A stretch of DNA of 64,000 nt from Tamaricihabitans halophyticus (GTDB lineage Bacteria; Actinomycetota; Actinomycetes; Mycobacteriales; Pseudonocardiaceae). The notes below the pieces were generated by a model. It worked only from the letters and a program-made list of their open reading frames with translations. It did no database searches and had not been told where the DNA came from. Each line of letters opens with the position of its first letter. The stretch's first letter is position 1. The DNA lies in the NCBI RefSeq assembly GCF_004340875.1, contig NZ_SLXQ01000007.1, positions 124,001 through 188,000 on the forward strand, written 5' to 3'. Shown here piece by piece: positions 10,204-19,790 of the stretch. The translations under genes were made by a program, and so were the position numbers.

Positions 10204-12153
10204 ATGAACAGTCGCCGTTACTCGTACGGGCCGTGGCATGACGGACCGGATCCGCTTGCGCCACCGTTCGACCTGCGGGCCGCGCTGGACGAGATCGGCG
10301 GTGACGTGATGGCTGGTGTTTCGCCCCGCGCCGCCCTGCGCGAGTTACTGCGCAGGGGGTTCGCCGACACCGCTGGGCTGGATGAGTTGGCAAGGAAGGT
10401 TTGGCAGCGCCGCAGGGACATCCAGCGCGGCCATCGACTGGATGGGACGCTGCAGGAGGTCCGCGAGCTGCTTGATCGTGCCGTCGCGGCCGAACGCGCC
10501 GCGTTGTTTCCCGATCCGGATGATGCCGCGCGGTTCGCCGAGGCCCGCCTGGACGCCCTGCCAAGCAGCACGGCCGCGGCGGTCGCCGAACTCGCGGATT
10601 ACCCGTGGCGGTCCGAGACCGCGGCACGAGACTACGAACGGATCAAGGAACTGCTTGGCGCCGAACTGATGGACAGCCGGTTCGAAGGGATGCGGCAGGC
10701 GCTGCGGAACACCAGCTCGACGGACGCGGAGCGGATCGGCGAGATGCTACGCGCACTGAACGATCTGTTGCTCGCGCATCTACGTGGCGAGGACACTCGC
10801 GAGCGCTTCTCCGATTTCATGCGGGCGTACGGCGATTACTTCCCTGAACGGCCCCGAAACACCGATGAGCTGATCGATGTGCTCGCCAAGCGTTCGGCGG
10901 CCGCGCAGCGGGCGATGAACTCGATGACCGAGGAACAACGCGGCGAGCTCGGGGGGCTGATGAACCAAGCCTTCGGCGACCCTCGACTCGCGGAGCAGAT
11001 CGCGACGCTGGACGCGAACCTGCGCGCACTGCGGCCGGGGGAGGACTGGCAATCGGCGGGACGGTTCGACGGCTCGGATCCGCTCGGCTTCGGTGCAGGT
11101 ACGCAGGCGCTGGTTGATCTTGGTCAACTCGAGGAGCTCGCCGAACAGTTGGCGCAGTCCTATCCGGGCGCTCGGCTGGAGGACATTGACCTCGACGCGC
11201 TCGCCAATCAGATCGGCGACGAGTCCAGAGTGGATGCGCAGCGACTGGCGCGGCTGGAGCGGGAACTGCGCGGCCAGGGCATCTTCGAGCAAACCACGGA
11301 CGGATCGCTTCGGTTGTCGCCCAAGGCCTTGCGCCGTCTCGGGGAGACCGCGCTACGCGATGTGCACGCCGGGATGGATACTCGCCTCGGGGAGCGGGAA
11401 GCGCATCGCGCGGGCGCCGCCGGCGAGCCGACCGGCGCGAGCAGGGCGTGGCGATTCGGTGATACGGAGCCATGGGACACCAGCCGAACCGTCCGCAATG
11501 CGATCCTGCGGGGTACTGCGGCTGGGCAGCGCGCGGTACGGCTCGACGTGTCCGATGTGGAGGTCATGGAGACCGAGCAACGTAGCCGAGCGGCGGTCGC
11601 GTTGTGCGTGGACACCTCGTGGTCAATGGTGGCCGAAGATCGATGGCTGCCGATGAAGCGAACGGCGCTCGCGCTGCATCAACTGATCAGCACCCGATAC
11701 CGCAACGATGCGCTCCAGCTGATCACCTTTGGCCGGCACGCCTCCGTGGTCGATATCGGCGAGTTGACCGCTCTGGACGGGACCTGGGAGCAGGGTACGA
11801 ATCTGCATCACGCGCTACTACTGGCCGGGCGGCATCTGCGTCGCCATTCGGACGCCCAGCCCGTGGTGCTCGTCGTGACGGATGGTGAGCCGACCGCGCA
11901 CCTTGAGGCTGACGGCGAAGCGGTGTTCAGCTACCCACCGCTGCCGGAAACCGTGGCGCGCACGCTCGGTGAGGTGGATCGGCTCACCCGCTTGGACACC
12001 ACGATCACCCTGTTCATGCTTGGCGAGGACGAACGGTTGGCCGCGTTCGTGGATCAGCTTGCCAGGCGAAACGGCGGCAGGGTGATTGCCCCGGACCCGG
12101 AAGGGCTGAGCGCGGCGGTGGTTGGGGATTACCTGAGTACCCGCCGGCGTTAG
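10204..12153 (+). CDS. VWA domain protein paired with the AAA+ ATPase
   Basis: This 649-residue soluble protein has a long helical N-terminal part and a C-terminal VWA domain from about residue 460. The metal site is CVDTSWSM, with the first Asp near residue 470, and a later conserved VTDGEPT. CGGAGGAACG before the ATG is a good ribosome site. Together with the preceding ATPase it forms a two-gene MoxR/VWA-type module, the second in this window. The function of such modules is unproven; complex assembly or metal insertion has been proposed for relatives. Confidence 0.85.
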   Translation: MNSRRYSYGPWHDGPDPLAPPFDLRAALDEIGGDVMAGVSPRAALRELLRRGFADTAGLDELARKVWQRRRDIQRGHRLDGTLQEVRELLDRAVAAERAALFPDPDDAARFAEARLDALPSSTAAAVAELADYPWRSETAARDYERIKELLGAELMDSRFEGMRQALRNTSSTDAERIGEMLRALNDLLLAHLRGEDTRERFSDFMRAYGDYFPERPRNTDELIDVLAKRSAAAQRAMNSMTEEQRGELGGLMNQAFGDPRLAEQIATLDANLRALRPGEDWQSAGRFDGSDPLGFGAGTQALVDLGQLEELAEQLAQSYPGARLEDIDLDALANQIGDESRVDAQRLARLERELRGQGIFEQTTDGSLRLSPKALRRLGETALRDVHAGMDTRLGEREAHRAGAAGEPTGASRAWRFGDTEPWDTSRTVRNAILRGTAAGQRAVRLDVSDVEVMETEQRSRAAVALCVDTSWSMVAEDRWLPMKRTALALHQLISTRYRNDALQLITFGRHASVVDIGELTALDGTWEQGTNLHHALLLAGRHLRRHSDAQPVVLVVTDGEPTAHLEADGEAVFSYPPLPETVARTLGEVDRLTRLDTTITLFMLGEDERLAAFVDQLARRNGGRVIAPDPEGLSAAVVGDYLSTRRR

Positions 12154-12183
12154 GGATCGGTGTCCGCTCGTTGTCGATATACA

Positions 12184-12189
12184 TAGGGT
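12184..12189 (+). promoter_or_regulatory. Probable -10 box of a leaderless mshC transcript
   Basis: TAGGGT is seven bases before the mshC ATG at 12197, with no ribosome site between them. Confidence 0.5.
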
Positions 12190-12196
12190 CAGCCGC

Positions 12197-13441
12197 ATGC
12201 AAACTTGGTCGTCGGTATCCGTTCCCAGCGTGCCTGGTACACCACCACCGCTCCGGCTCTACGACACGGCTACCGAGCAGACACGACCGGCCGCGCCCGG
12301 TGAGCAAGCACGGATGTATGTGTGCGGGATCACTCCCTATGACGCGACGCATCTCGGGCACGCCGCCACGTATCTCGCGTTCGACCTGGTCTACCGGCAA
12401 TGGCTGGACGCCGGGACCGAGGTGCACTATGTGCAGAACGTCACCGATATTGACGACCCGCTGATCGAACGTGCCGAGCGGGACCAGGACGACTGGGTGG
12501 TCCTCGGGCTACGTGAGACGGCGTTGTTCCGGGAGGACATGGAGGCCTTGCGGGTACTCCCGCCGCGCGAGTTCGTCGGCGCGGTGGAAAGCATCCCGGA
12601 GATCGTCGCGGTCGTGGACAAGTTGCTGGCCAGCGGTGCGGCCTACCGGGCAGACGACCCGGAGTACCCGGATGTGTACTTCGATCACCGAGCGAGCGGC
12701 CATTTCGGTTACCAGTCGAACTATGACCTGGCGACGATGCGGCGGCTGTTCGCCGAACGCGGCGGCGATCCGGAACGGCAAGGGAAACGCCACGAGCTGG
12801 ACGCCCTGCTGTGGCGATGTCAACGGCCAGGGGAGCCGTTCTGGGAATCCGATCTCGGACCGGGCCGGCCTGGCTGGCATATCGAATGCAGCGTGATTGC
12901 CCGCGAACGGCTCGGGCACGCCTTTGACATCCAGGGCGGCGGGTCTGATCTGATCTTCCCGCACCATGAGTTCAGCGCCGCGCACGCCGAAGCGCTGACC
13001 GGGCAGCACCCGTTCGCCCGGCACTACAGTCACGCGGGGATGATCGGCCTCGCCGGCGAGAAGATGTCAAAGTCCAAGGGCAACCTGGTGTTCGTCTCTC
13101 GGCTGCGTGCGGACGGCGTCGATATGGCCGCGGTCCGACTCGCGCTGCTGTCCGGGCACTACCGGCAGGACCGTTCGTGGACCGACGACCTGCTCTCCGA
13201 CGCACATCAGCGACTGGCGCGGTGGCGCGCCGCGGCGGCCAAAGAGGCAGGGCCGGACGTGACGGCGACGCTGCGTCAGCTGCGCACGCATCTGGCCAAT
13301 GACCTGGATACGTCGAGTGCGCTGAGCTCGGTGGACGCCTGGGTTGATGCCGCCATGCGCGGGGACGGTGCTGATCCGAGCGCGCCTGGGCTGCTGGCCG
13401 ATGCGGTGGACGCGCTGCTCGGGGTGTCATTGCGCGGCTGA
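12197..13441 (+). CDS. mshC: Mycothiol ligase MshC (cysteine:glucosaminyl-inositol ligase)
   Basis: This 414-residue cytoplasmic enzyme uses ATP to join L-cysteine to GlcN-inositol in mycothiol synthesis. It is a paralogue of cysteinyl-tRNA synthetase. The HIGH-like HLGH is at residues 52-55, the zinc ligand Cys43 is in [16 protein letters not shown], and KMSKSKG is the second signature. Three features separate it from CysS: the N-terminus MQTW, the short length, and the absence of the C-terminal anticodon-binding extension. Its last 15 bases overlap the convergent MFS gene. Confidence 0.95.
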   Translation: MQTWSSVSVPSVPGTPPPLRLYDTATEQTRPAAPGEQARMYVCGITPYDATHLGHAATYLAFDLVYRQWLDAGTEVHYVQNVTDIDDPLIERAERDQDDWVVLGLRETALFREDMEALRVLPPREFVGAVESIPEIVAVVDKLLASGAAYRADDPEYPDVYFDHRASGHFGYQSNYDLATMRRLFAERGGDPERQGKRHELDALLWRCQRPGEPFWESDLGPGRPGWHIECSVIARERLGHAFDIQGGGSDLIFPHHEFSAAHAEALTGQHPFARHYSHAGMIGLAGEKMSKSKGNLVFVSRLRADGVDMAAVRLALLSGHYRQDRSWTDDLLSDAHQRLARWRAAAAKEAGPDVTATLRQLRTHLANDLDTSSALSSVDAWVDAAMRGDGADPSAPGLLADAVDALLGVSLRG

Positions 13442-14569
13442 GGAGGAACCGGGTGGCCGGCGGGCAAGCACCGCCGGCCCGGTGATCGCGAGGAGTACAG
13501 CTGGCACCAGGAAGCCGACGATGGCACTGATCCCATAGAGCGGGAGAAAGGCCAGCGGTGAGGCGGCGGCGCCGATGAACCGGAAGGACTGCACAACCGA
13601 GACCGCGCCGCCGCGATTGGGTCCGTCCTCGACCAGCACCAGCGTGTTGAGCCCGACCATGATGAGCTGGCTGCCGACGCCCGCGAGTGTCCACAGCGCC
13701 ACGGCCCCGGCCAGCCAGGGCACGGCGCCGAACAAGCCGATGGCGAGTGCGGCCGCCAGGCTGCCCACGAGCGCGCAGCTGCGCGCGCCCACGCGATCCA
13801 CCGCGACACCAACCAGGCGAGAGGTCAGCAGGCCAGCGATGCCGAATCCAGTCAGCAGGACGCCACGGACGCCGGAGCTGAGCCCGAACGCGTCCGCGAA
13901 GTGGGTAGCGACCAGGAAGGACAACCCGCCAAGCGTGGCCCAGGCGACCATGGCCAGCAGCCCGGCCAGCACGACCTGGGTGCGCCATGCGGCACGTAGC
14001 CGCACCGGCTCCCGCCCAGCTGATTGGGCGGTTGTAGGCAGGGGTATCGCCGCGAGTATGGCTGCCACGCAGGCGACCGCGATGAAGGCATAACGCCAAG
14101 AGAACTCGGCGGCAAGGCCACCGAAAAGTGGCGCGAAGGACTGGCCAGCGGCTTGCATCGAGCCGTACATGCCCATCGCTCGGCCAAGCCGTTCCGGCGG
14201 GGTCGCCGTGGCGATGGCGGCCAGCAGCAGTGGAGTGGTGAACGCGTTGGCCGCCCCTTGGGTGATCCGACCGGTGAGGAACAGCGCGTAGTCATCGGCG
14301 AGGACGCAAAGCAGCGAAGCGCCGATGTAGGCGATATACGCGAACCGGATTACCCGGGCCCGTCCCCACCGCTCGCCGATGGTTCCGGAGACCAACATCA
14401 ACGCCGCGAACGGGATCAGATACGCGGTGAGTGCGGCGCCAGCCGAGGACAGCGATATGTCGAAGTCGGCACTGAGTTCGGGCAACATCGGCGCGACGAC
14501 GCCGCCGGCAAACGGGCCGATCAGGCCGCCGACGTAGAGAGCCGCGACGGCCAGCCGGGGGAACCGCAC
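13427..14569 (-). CDS. MFS transporter (12-TM, DHA1-like)
   Basis: This 380-residue integral membrane protein is a major facilitator with about 12 helices. The loop after the second helix contains [11 protein letters not shown], a version of the A-motif, and [14 protein letters not shown] matches the fourth-helix motif. It probably exports a small molecule by proton antiport; the substrate is unknown. The gene is convergent with mshC, sharing its last 15 bases, and starts 22 bases after the PAC2 stop on the same strand, so the two may be cotranscribed. Confidence 0.85.
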   Translation of the reverse strand: MRFPRLAVAALYVGGLIGPFAGGVVAPMLPELSADFDISLSSAGAALTAYLIPFAALMLVSGTIGERWGRARVIRFAYIAYIGASLLCVLADDYALFLTGRITQGAANAFTTPLLLAAIATATPPERLGRAMGMYGSMQAAGQSFAPLFGGLAAEFSWRYAFIAVACVAAILAAIPLPTTAQSAGREPVRLRAAWRTQVVLAGLLAMVAWATLGGLSFLVATHFADAFGLSSGVRGVLLTGFGIAGLLTSRLVGVAVDRVGARSCALVGSLAAALAIGLFGAVPWLAGAVALWTLAGVGSQLIMVGLNTLVLVEDGPNRGGAVSVVQSFRFIGAAASPLAFLPLYGISAIVGFLVPAVLLAITGPAVLARRPPGSSSAAQ

Positions 14570-14590
14570 CGCGGTCGCCTCGCCGGTTGG

Positions 14591-15478
14591 TCAGCGGCCG
14601 CCGCGACCGCGGCGGCGAAGGTACCGTTCGAACTCGGCGGCGATGTCGTCACCGCTGGTCTCATGCAACGTCAGTTCGGCGTCACCGCGTTCCTCGAGGG
14701 CCCGGACGTAGCTGGCGATGTCCTCGTCCTCGTCGGCCATCTCGCTGACCGTCTGCTGCCACTCCTCCGCCTGTTCCGGCAGGGCGCCGAGGGGGACTTC
14801 GATATCCAGCACGTCTTCGACCTTGTGCAGCAGGGCGAGGGTCGCCTTCGGTGATGGTGGCTGGGAGACGTAGTGCGGTACCGCCGCCCAGAGGGAGACC
14901 GCCGGAACGCCGGCTCGTACGCAGGCGTCCTGGAATACACCGGTGATGCCGGAGGGGCCTTCGTAGCGTGAGCGGGTGAGACCGAACTTGTCCGCGGCCG
15001 AGTCGTCGTAGGCGGTGCCGGTGACTGGGATCGGACGGGTGTGCGGGGTGTCGGCGAGCAAGGCGCCCAGGGTGACGACGGTGGTGACCCCGAAGTTGTT
15101 CACGTGCTCGATTAGCTCAGCGCAGAACTGGCGCCAGCGCATATTGGGCTCGATGCCGTGCACGAGCACCACATCGCGATCGGAACCGGGTGGCCGGCAC
15201 ACCGAAAGGCGCGTGGTTGGCCACTCCATGCCCCTGGTCACTCCGTCGACCATCCGAACCTGCGGCCGGGTCACCTGGAAGTCGTAGTACTCATCAGGGT
15301 TGATCTCGGTAAGTGGGGTAGCGTCCCAGGTCAGGTGCAGATGTTCGATCGCGGTCGATGCCGCGTCACCCCCGTCGTTCCATCCTTCAAACGCCGCGAG
15401 CAGTACTGGTTCGGTCAGTTCTGCCTTGTCCTCGGCCGTGTCTGCGGAGTGCTCAGTTGCCTGGTCCTGGTCGGTCAC
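14591..15478 (-). CDS. PAC2 family protein
   Basis: This 295-residue protein belongs to the PAC2 family, related to proteasome assembly chaperone 2 and found near mshC and pup-proteasome genes in mycobacteria (Rv2125 type). FEGWNDGGDAAS near residue 30 is the family signature. The C-terminal part is acidic and then Arg-rich. The GTG at 15478 was chosen because it overlaps the stop of the small gene upstream (GTGA). The frame continues to 15610 but that extension reads like another gene's shadow. Function in bacteria is not established. Confidence 0.88.
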   Translation of the reverse strand: MTDQDQATEHSADTAEDKAELTEPVLLAAFEGWNDGGDAASTAIEHLHLTWDATPLTEINPDEYYDFQVTRPQVRMVDGVTRGMEWPTTRLSVCRPPGSDRDVVLVHGIEPNMRWRQFCAELIEHVNNFGVTTVVTLGALLADTPHTRPIPVTGTAYDDSAADKFGLTRSRYEGPSGITGVFQDACVRAGVPAVSLWAAVPHYVSQPPSPKATLALLHKVEDVLDIEVPLGALPEQAEEWQQTVSEMADEDEDIASYVRALEERGDAELTLHETSGDDIAAEFERYLRRRGRGGR

Positions 15479-15739
15479 CGGGACAGCGTACGACCCAGCG
15501 GGCGCTGAGGTGCACCGGCAGGTTCGCGAGTGTCGCCGACGGTTAGCACCCCGTGCTTCTGGGTGTACAACGCGGCGCAGTCCGGACAGCGTGGCGGTCG
15601 GTTCGCCCATAGCCCATCGCGGTCAAGGCCCCACCTCGTCGCCTACGTCCGGGCAGGTGCCACCTTCGATGGAGGCATACTCGTCGAACGACAAGGTTCC
15701 GAGGGCCGGGCCGAGGTGGTCTGAGGAGGGTGTGGCCAT
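15475..15739 (-). pseudogene. Small zinc-ribbon-like gene with an apparent one-base frameshift
   Basis: Two frames together read as one small protein. The first runs from the ATG at 15739 and ends ...TCPDVGDEVGP at a TGA (15623-15625). The second continues from about 15632 as DRDGLWANRPPRCPDCAALYTQKHG and ends at a TGA overlapping the PAC2 GTG. The second frame has no start codon of its own, and skipping one base in the GGGG/CC run joins them. CPDC resembles half of a zinc ribbon; the expected partner pair is degraded to CPDV. A TTG at 15694 is an alternative start. The coupling to PAC2 argues it was once real; a sequencing error is possible. Confidence 0.5.
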
Positions 15740-15967
15740 GCGGATCGAGTTCACCCTCGATTGCACTGATCTCTAGGCGCAGGAGCGTTTCTGGGCGGCC
15801 GCGCTGGGCGGCGATGTCGAGGGCGTGATCAACGGCAGATATATCGCGCCGAGCGGTCCGGGTATCAGCCTGACCCTGCAGCGTGTTCCCGAAGGCAAGA
15901 CCGTCAAGGAAGGTAACGAGTTCCGCCTCGCCTCAGACTCGTCGACGAAACCTGCACACCCGGAATG
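15732..15967 (+). pseudogene. Remnant of a glyoxalase/VOC-domain gene
   Basis: From GTG 15732 or ATG 15738, preceded by GAGGAGGG at 15723-15730, the frame reads MRIEFTLDCTDL, a TAG stop at 15774-15776, then AQERFWAAALGGDVEG and GRYIAPSGPG followed by LTLQRVPEGKTVK. This is the typical N-terminal half of a small VOC (glyoxalase-like) protein with one in-frame stop. After KTVK the similarity ends and the frame closes at 15965-15967, so the second beta-alpha-beta repeat is missing. It is therefore both nonsense-mutated and truncated. Confidence 0.75.
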
Positions 15968-16375
15968 AATGCGTAAATGCCGGACTTTGCGGCAACGCGA
16001 CCGATCCACAGCCCCGGGCAGTTGCTCACTTCCCGTGTTCATGTGTTCACGTCTCGCGGTCGAAGCGCTAACCCACGACGAAACGTACGGGCAGGCGACA
16101 GCGCACGATGAGCGTGTTGGCATCTGGGCTGCCCGAGGAGCGAGCAGGTGACGTGCGACACCCTGCCGGGTTCAGGGGAACGAATCGGACGTCGGCTGGG
16201 TTGTACGTGGTGGTCGTAGAGTTTTGTGTTCGTGTCTCATCACGCTCGCGGAAACGTTGTTGCGGGCGCTTCTTTCTTCCCTTGCAGGACAAGCCGGAGA
16301 AGTCGCGGTCTGACACCCGGCCATGGGACCGCGGAGTGCGGTATCCATATCCAGTTTCAGGTAAGGGAAAAAGTT
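15968..16375. other. Intergenic region with the probable cold-shock mRNA leader
   Basis: No gene is convincing in these 408 bases. TAGAGT at 16217-16222 could be a -10 box, which would give the cspA transcript a leader of about 145 bases, a length usual for cold-shock genes. The left part, after the VOC remnant, shows nothing recognisable. Confidence 0.45.
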
Positions 16376-16576
16376 ATGACACAGGGAACCGTGAAGTGGT
16401 TCAACTCGGAGAAGGGCTTCGGCTTCCTCTCCCGCGAAGATGGCCCTGACGTTTTCGTGCACTACTCGGAGATCGACGGCTACGGCTATCGCAGCCTGGA
16501 GGAGAACCAGCGCGTCGAGTTCGAGGTCAACCAAGGCCCCAAGGGCCCGCAGGCCACTGGCGTCCGCGCCGTCTGA
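16376..16576 (+). CDS. cspA: Cold-shock protein CspA-like
   Basis: This 66-residue single cold-shock domain binds single-stranded RNA and DNA. RNP1 is KGFGFLS at residues 13-19 and RNP2 is VFVHY at 26-30. The ATG follows AAGGGA. Length and sequence are standard for actinobacterial CspA. A second cold-shock gene follows after 23 bases, probably in the same transcript, and both end at the strong hairpin at 16875-16919. Confidence 0.93.
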   Translation: MTQGTVKWFNSEKGFGFLSREDGPDVFVHYSEIDGYGYRSLEENQRVEFEVNQGPKGPQATGVRAV

Positions 16577-16599
16577 TTCAGACGGCAGCGGAAAACCTT

Positions 16600-16824
16600 A
16601 TGGCACATGGCATTGTTACCTGGTTTGACCAGGGGCGAGGCTTCGGTTTCATCTCGCGCGCGGGCTTCGTTTCCCGTGACGACGGTGGCGCCGAAGTCTT
16701 CGTGCACCGCGGACAGATCAGCGGCGACGGTTCTCGTCGTCTCGGCAGAGGCGACCGGGTGAGCTTCACCCTGCGACCGCATGCTGCGGGCTTACGCGCG
16801 GCGGACGTCCGCCAGGTCGGCTGA
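16600..16824 (+). CDS. Divergent cold-shock domain protein with an insertion
   Basis: This 74-residue protein is a second cold-shock domain. RNP1 is RGFGFIS and RNP2 is VFVHR. Between them are six extra residues compared with the upstream paralogue. The segment reads GFISR-A-GFVSR, which looks like a 15-base imperfect tandem duplication of the RNP1 strand. The C-terminal half is Arg-rich and shorter in acidic residues than CspA. It is probably cotranscribed with cspA. RNA binding is likely but the longer loop may alter specificity. Confidence 0.85.
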   Translation: MAHGIVTWFDQGRGFGFISRAGFVSRDDGGAEVFVHRGQISGDGSRRLGRGDRVSFTLRPHAAGLRAADVRQVG

Positions 16825-16874
16825 CCCAGCCCATATCGTGCTCCTATCAGCGCTCTGCTGACGGAGACACCAAG

Positions 16875-16919
16875 AAAACCGGTGCCCCTCAACCCACGTG
16901 GCTGAGGGGCACCGGTTTT
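16875..16919. terminator. Strong bidirectional hairpin terminator after the cold-shock genes
   Basis: Perfect 17-base arms, AAAACCGGTGCCCCTCA and its complement, enclose an 11-base loop. The right arm ends in TTTT followed by GTTT, and the left arm begins with AAAA, so it can act in both directions. Confidence 0.85.
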
Positions 16920-17063
16920 GTTTCGAACAGCGGGCCCATGTCGTGTCCGGGCCGGCAGTTGGTTGGCGGCACCCGTAAGGTGGGTGTGAAACGTGTGGCC
17001 CGCCGGTGTGCCCACGGTCAATCCGGCATTTACAACCAACTGGACGACCTACGGATACGGAGC

Positions 17064-17768
17064 ATGGTGGCTACACCGGACGAGGCAGTGGTGCGGGACC
17101 TTCCCTCGGCCGTCTTCTGGGATATGGACGGCACACTGCTGGACACCGAAAAGATCTGGGATGTGTCGCTGTCCGATCTGGCCGTATGGCTGGGCGGTGA
17201 GTTGACCGACGAGGTGCGTGAGTCGATGGTCGGCTCCAATCAGCGGAGCACCTTGCGGACCATCTTCGACCATCTGGACATCGAGCCGAGCGCTGAGCGG
17301 CTCGCCGAAGCCGATCGCTACCTGACCGAGCGCACCGCCGAGCTGTTCAGTGGGGCATTGCCCTGGCGGCCGGGCGCGTACGACACGCTGACCGGGTTGG
17401 CCACCGAAGGCGTGCCGATGGCGCTGGTCACCTCGACGACCAGGGAACTCACCGAACTCGCACTGCACACGATCGGGCGAAGCGTGTTCCAGGAGACGGT
17501 GTGTGGCGACGAGGTGGATGGCAAGAACAAGCCGCATCCGGAACCGTACGCGCGGGCCGCGCGGCTACTGGGAGTCGACGCGAGCAACTGCATCGCGGTT
17601 GAGGACTCGCCGACGGGCGTTCGCTCCGCGGTGGCTGCTGGCTGCACCGTTCTCGCCGTGCCATGCGAAGTGCCCGTGCCAGAAGGTGAACGCCGCGTGC
17701 TGCGCGATTCGCTTGCGGGGGTGGATCTGGCGCTGCTGCGCGGGTTGCTCCTCGACCCGGGGGCATAG
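17064..17768 (+). CDS. HAD-superfamily phosphatase
   Basis: This 234-residue protein is a beta-phosphoglucomutase-like HAD phosphatase. Motif I is FWDMDGTLLD, with Asp20 and Asp22. Motif II is the Thr/Ser in LVTSTT, the Lys is in KPHPEPY, and the acidic motif is VEDSPTG. The cap domain lies between. An ATG at 17064 or GTG at 17067 is the likely start; GGAG at 17059-17062 fits the GTG slightly better. An open frame extends to 16938 without support. It precedes hisE closely. The substrate is unknown. Confidence 0.88.
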   Translation: MVATPDEAVVRDLPSAVFWDMDGTLLDTEKIWDVSLSDLAVWLGGELTDEVRESMVGSNQRSTLRTIFDHLDIEPSAERLAEADRYLTERTAELFSGALPWRPGAYDTLTGLATEGVPMALVTSTTRELTELALHTIGRSVFQETVCGDEVDGKNKPHPEPYARAARLLGVDASNCIAVEDSPTGVRSAVAAGCTVLAVPCEVPVPEGERRVLRDSLAGVDLALLRGLLLDPGA

Positions 17769-17801
17769 CCAGCGGGGCCATCGGCGGCGGCATCTGCCGG
17801 G

Positions 17802-18083
17802 ATGCAAGGATCGTTGCTCGTGAAGACGTTCGACGAGTTGTTCGCCGAGTTGCGGGACCGCGCTGAGCAGCGACCGGAAGGCTCCGGCACGGTTGCCGCG
17901 CTGGAATCCGGGGTGCACGCCCAGGGCAAGAAGGTGCTCGAGGAAGCCGGCGAGGTATGGATCGCCGCCGAGCACGAATCCGATGACCGGCTGGCCGAGG
18001 AGATCTCCCAGCTGCTCTATCGCGTGCAGGTGCTCATGCTCGGTCGCGGGCTGGACACCACGGACGTCTACCGATATCTGTAA
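17802..18083 (+). CDS. hisE: Phosphoribosyl-ATP pyrophosphatase
   Basis: This 93-residue enzyme removes pyrophosphate from phosphoribosyl-ATP, the second histidine step. The all-alpha MazG-like fold is shown by [18 protein letters not shown] and [14 protein letters not shown], which carry the metal-binding acidic residues. The ATG at 17802 gives [14 protein letters not shown], matching the N-terminus of mycobacterial HisE; a GTG six codons on is the alternative. hisG follows after 22 bases, so they form the usual hisE-hisG pair. Confidence 0.95.
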   Translation: MQGSLLVKTFDELFAELRDRAEQRPEGSGTVAALESGVHAQGKKVLEEAGEVWIAAEHESDDRLAEEISQLLYRVQVLMLGRGLDTTDVYRYL

Positions 18084-18105
18084 GGCGAATCAGGAGAAAC
18101 AGCAC

Positions 18106-18951
18106 ATGCTGCGTGTCGCGGTGCCGAACAAGGGCGCACTGGCCGGGCCCACCTCGGAAATGTTGCGGGAAGCCGGTTATCGACAGCGACATGAAACGCG
18201 CGAGTTGACCGTGCTGGATCCGACGAACGAGGTCGAGTTCTTCTTCCTACGCCCCAAGGACATCGCGATCTACGTCGGCGCGGGCGACGTAGATCTGGGG
18301 ATCACCGGGCGAGATCTCGCCAGGGATTCGGGTGCCCCAGCGCGGGAACGCCTCGCCCTCGGTTTCGGCGGTTCGACCTTCCGCTACGCGGCGCCGCTTG
18401 ACCGGGAATGGACCGTCCAGGATCTTGCCGGCAAGCGACTTGCCACGTCGTATCCCCGGCTCGTCAAGGACGACCTCGCCCAACACGGGGTCTCGGCCGA
18501 GGTGATCCGGTTGGACGGCGCCGTGGAGATCTCGGTACAGCTTGATGTGGCGGACGCGATCGCGGATGTGGTCGGGTCCGGGCGAACCCTTCGCCAGCAC
18601 GGGCTGGCGCCGTTTGGCGAGCCGATCTGTGTTTCCGAGGCGGTGTTGCTCGACCAGGACGGCGCCGCGGAAACCGCGGCCAAGGCACAGTTGACGGCCA
18701 GGCTTCAGGGCGTCGTGTTCGCGCAGCACTACATGATGCTCGACTACGACTGCCCGAAAACGCTGTTGGCGGCCGCGACGGCGATCACCCCAGGGTTGGA
18801 ATCGCCGACGGTCGCGCCGCTTGCGGATCCGGAGTGGGTGGCGGTGCGAGCGATGGTGCCGCGCAAGGACGTGAACCACACGATGGACGAACTCGCGGCG
18901 ATCGGCGCCCGCGCGGTGCTCGCTTCGGATATTCGTTCCTGCCGCCTGTGA
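18106..18951 (+). CDS. hisG: ATP phosphoribosyltransferase, long form
   Basis: This 281-residue enzyme joins ATP and PRPP in the first, feedback-regulated step of histidine synthesis. [12 protein letters not shown] opens the catalytic domain and [14 protein letters not shown] is the PRPP-binding segment. About 70 C-terminal residues form the ACT-like histidine-sensing domain, so it is the long form that needs no HisZ. AGGAGA at 18092-18097 precedes the ATG. Its 3' end is 14 bases from a convergent thioesterase gene. Confidence 0.95.
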   Translation: MLRVAVPNKGALAGPTSEMLREAGYRQRHETRELTVLDPTNEVEFFFLRPKDIAIYVGAGDVDLGITGRDLARDSGAPARERLALGFGGSTFRYAAPLDREWTVQDLAGKRLATSYPRLVKDDLAQHGVSAEVIRLDGAVEISVQLDVADAIADVVGSGRTLRQHGLAPFGEPICVSEAVLLDQDGAAETAAKAQLTARLQGVVFAQHYMMLDYDCPKTLLAAATAITPGLESPTVAPLADPEWVAVRAMVPRKDVNHTMDELAAIGARAVLASDIRSCRL

Positions 18952-18965
18952 ACCGTCCCGTTGGG

Positions 18966-19784
18966 CTAGCGGGGGCGAATCAGCAAGCTCTGCGCGCCAT
19001 TGGCGACTTGCCCGTGGTGGTCGTGTAGCACCGAAACGGCGGTACCCACACCGTTCGGCCCGATGATCGTGTTCGCGTCCAGCCCGATCCACTCCCCGGT
19101 GGGTTCGCGCTGGATGTGCACGGTCAACTCGGTATTGATGAAGTACCACTCGGTGGGTTTCAGTCGGCTGGACGCGCCGTTGCCGGAGTCGGCGACGGCG
19201 AGTAGCCGCTGCAGCCCACTGGGCTGCTCGCCGGTCACCAAGGGCACCCGCTGCCGTAGCCAGATCTTGGCCGGTCCGGGAACATCCAGTGCGCCATCGA
19301 TGCTGCGCCATTCCATCGCGTCGAGATACCCACCGAGCCAGCCGGCTGGCCGTGGGAGCTGCTGGCCGAACTCGGCTGAGGGCGTGAGGGGTTCGACCGC
19401 GCCAGCCAGCTGAGCGGTCGTGTCCCCGCTCAGCATCCGCCAAGCGCTGGCCGTGGCCACCACACCACGCTCGGACTCCAGGCTCGCGGTGAGCTGCTCG
19501 ACCGACTTCCCCGGGCGCGCGATCTGCGCACGCACGTGCAGCGGCGCAACCGGCACCGGCCCGAGGATCTCGATCGTGATCCGGGACAGCTGCATCTCCC
19601 GATCCGCGGGACAGTGCTCCAGCGCTCTGGCGAGCAGTGCCGAGGGCGGACCGAGATGTTGGTGGCCCACTGACCATGGGCCTGCCGTATGTGGCGTGGC
19701 GGCGAACCAGTCATCGCCACGTGGCTCGAAGAAGGCAGACTGGTCAGCGGGCCCGTCGGGGGTCATGGGGGTTATCGGTTCCAT
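18966..19784 (-). CDS. Acyl-CoA thioesterase-like protein (TesB-type double hotdog)
   Basis: This 272-residue protein has the layout of the thioesterase-like superfamily: an N-terminal hotdog repeat (SVGHQHLGPPSALLARALE) and a C-terminal one (WYFINTELTVHIQREPTGEWIGLDANT). It probably hydrolyses acyl-CoA esters; substrate length cannot be read. The ATG at 19784 is six bases after the stop of the nuclease gene on the same strand, so they are likely cotranscribed. An ATG at 19766 is possible. Confidence 0.82.
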   Translation of the reverse strand: MEPITPMTPDGPADQSAFFEPRGDDWFAATPHTAGPWSVGHQHLGPPSALLARALEHCPADREMQLSRITIEILGPVPVAPLHVRAQIARPGKSVEQLTASLESERGVVATASAWRMLSGDTTAQLAGAVEPLTPSAEFGQQLPRPAGWLGGYLDAMEWRSIDGALDVPGPAKIWLRQRVPLVTGEQPSGLQRLLAVADSGNGASSRLKPTEWYFINTELTVHIQREPTGEWIGLDANTIIGPNGVGTAVSVLHDHHGQVANGAQSLLIRPR

Positions 19785-19790
19785 CGCGGC

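Noticed and set aside
12972-14099. Minus-strand open frame of 375 residues across mshC and the MFS gene
   Set aside because: It is Arg/Pro/His-rich with no domain and is antisense to a certain gene; high-GC DNA produces such frames.
15773-16123. Minus-strand frame of 116 residues over the VOC remnant
   Set aside because: Low-complexity Ser/Arg sequence; the plus strand reads as VOC.
18247-19677. Minus-strand open frame of 476 residues across hisG
   Set aside because: Antisense to hisG and out of frame with the thioesterase; the translation is Arg/His-rich without motifs.
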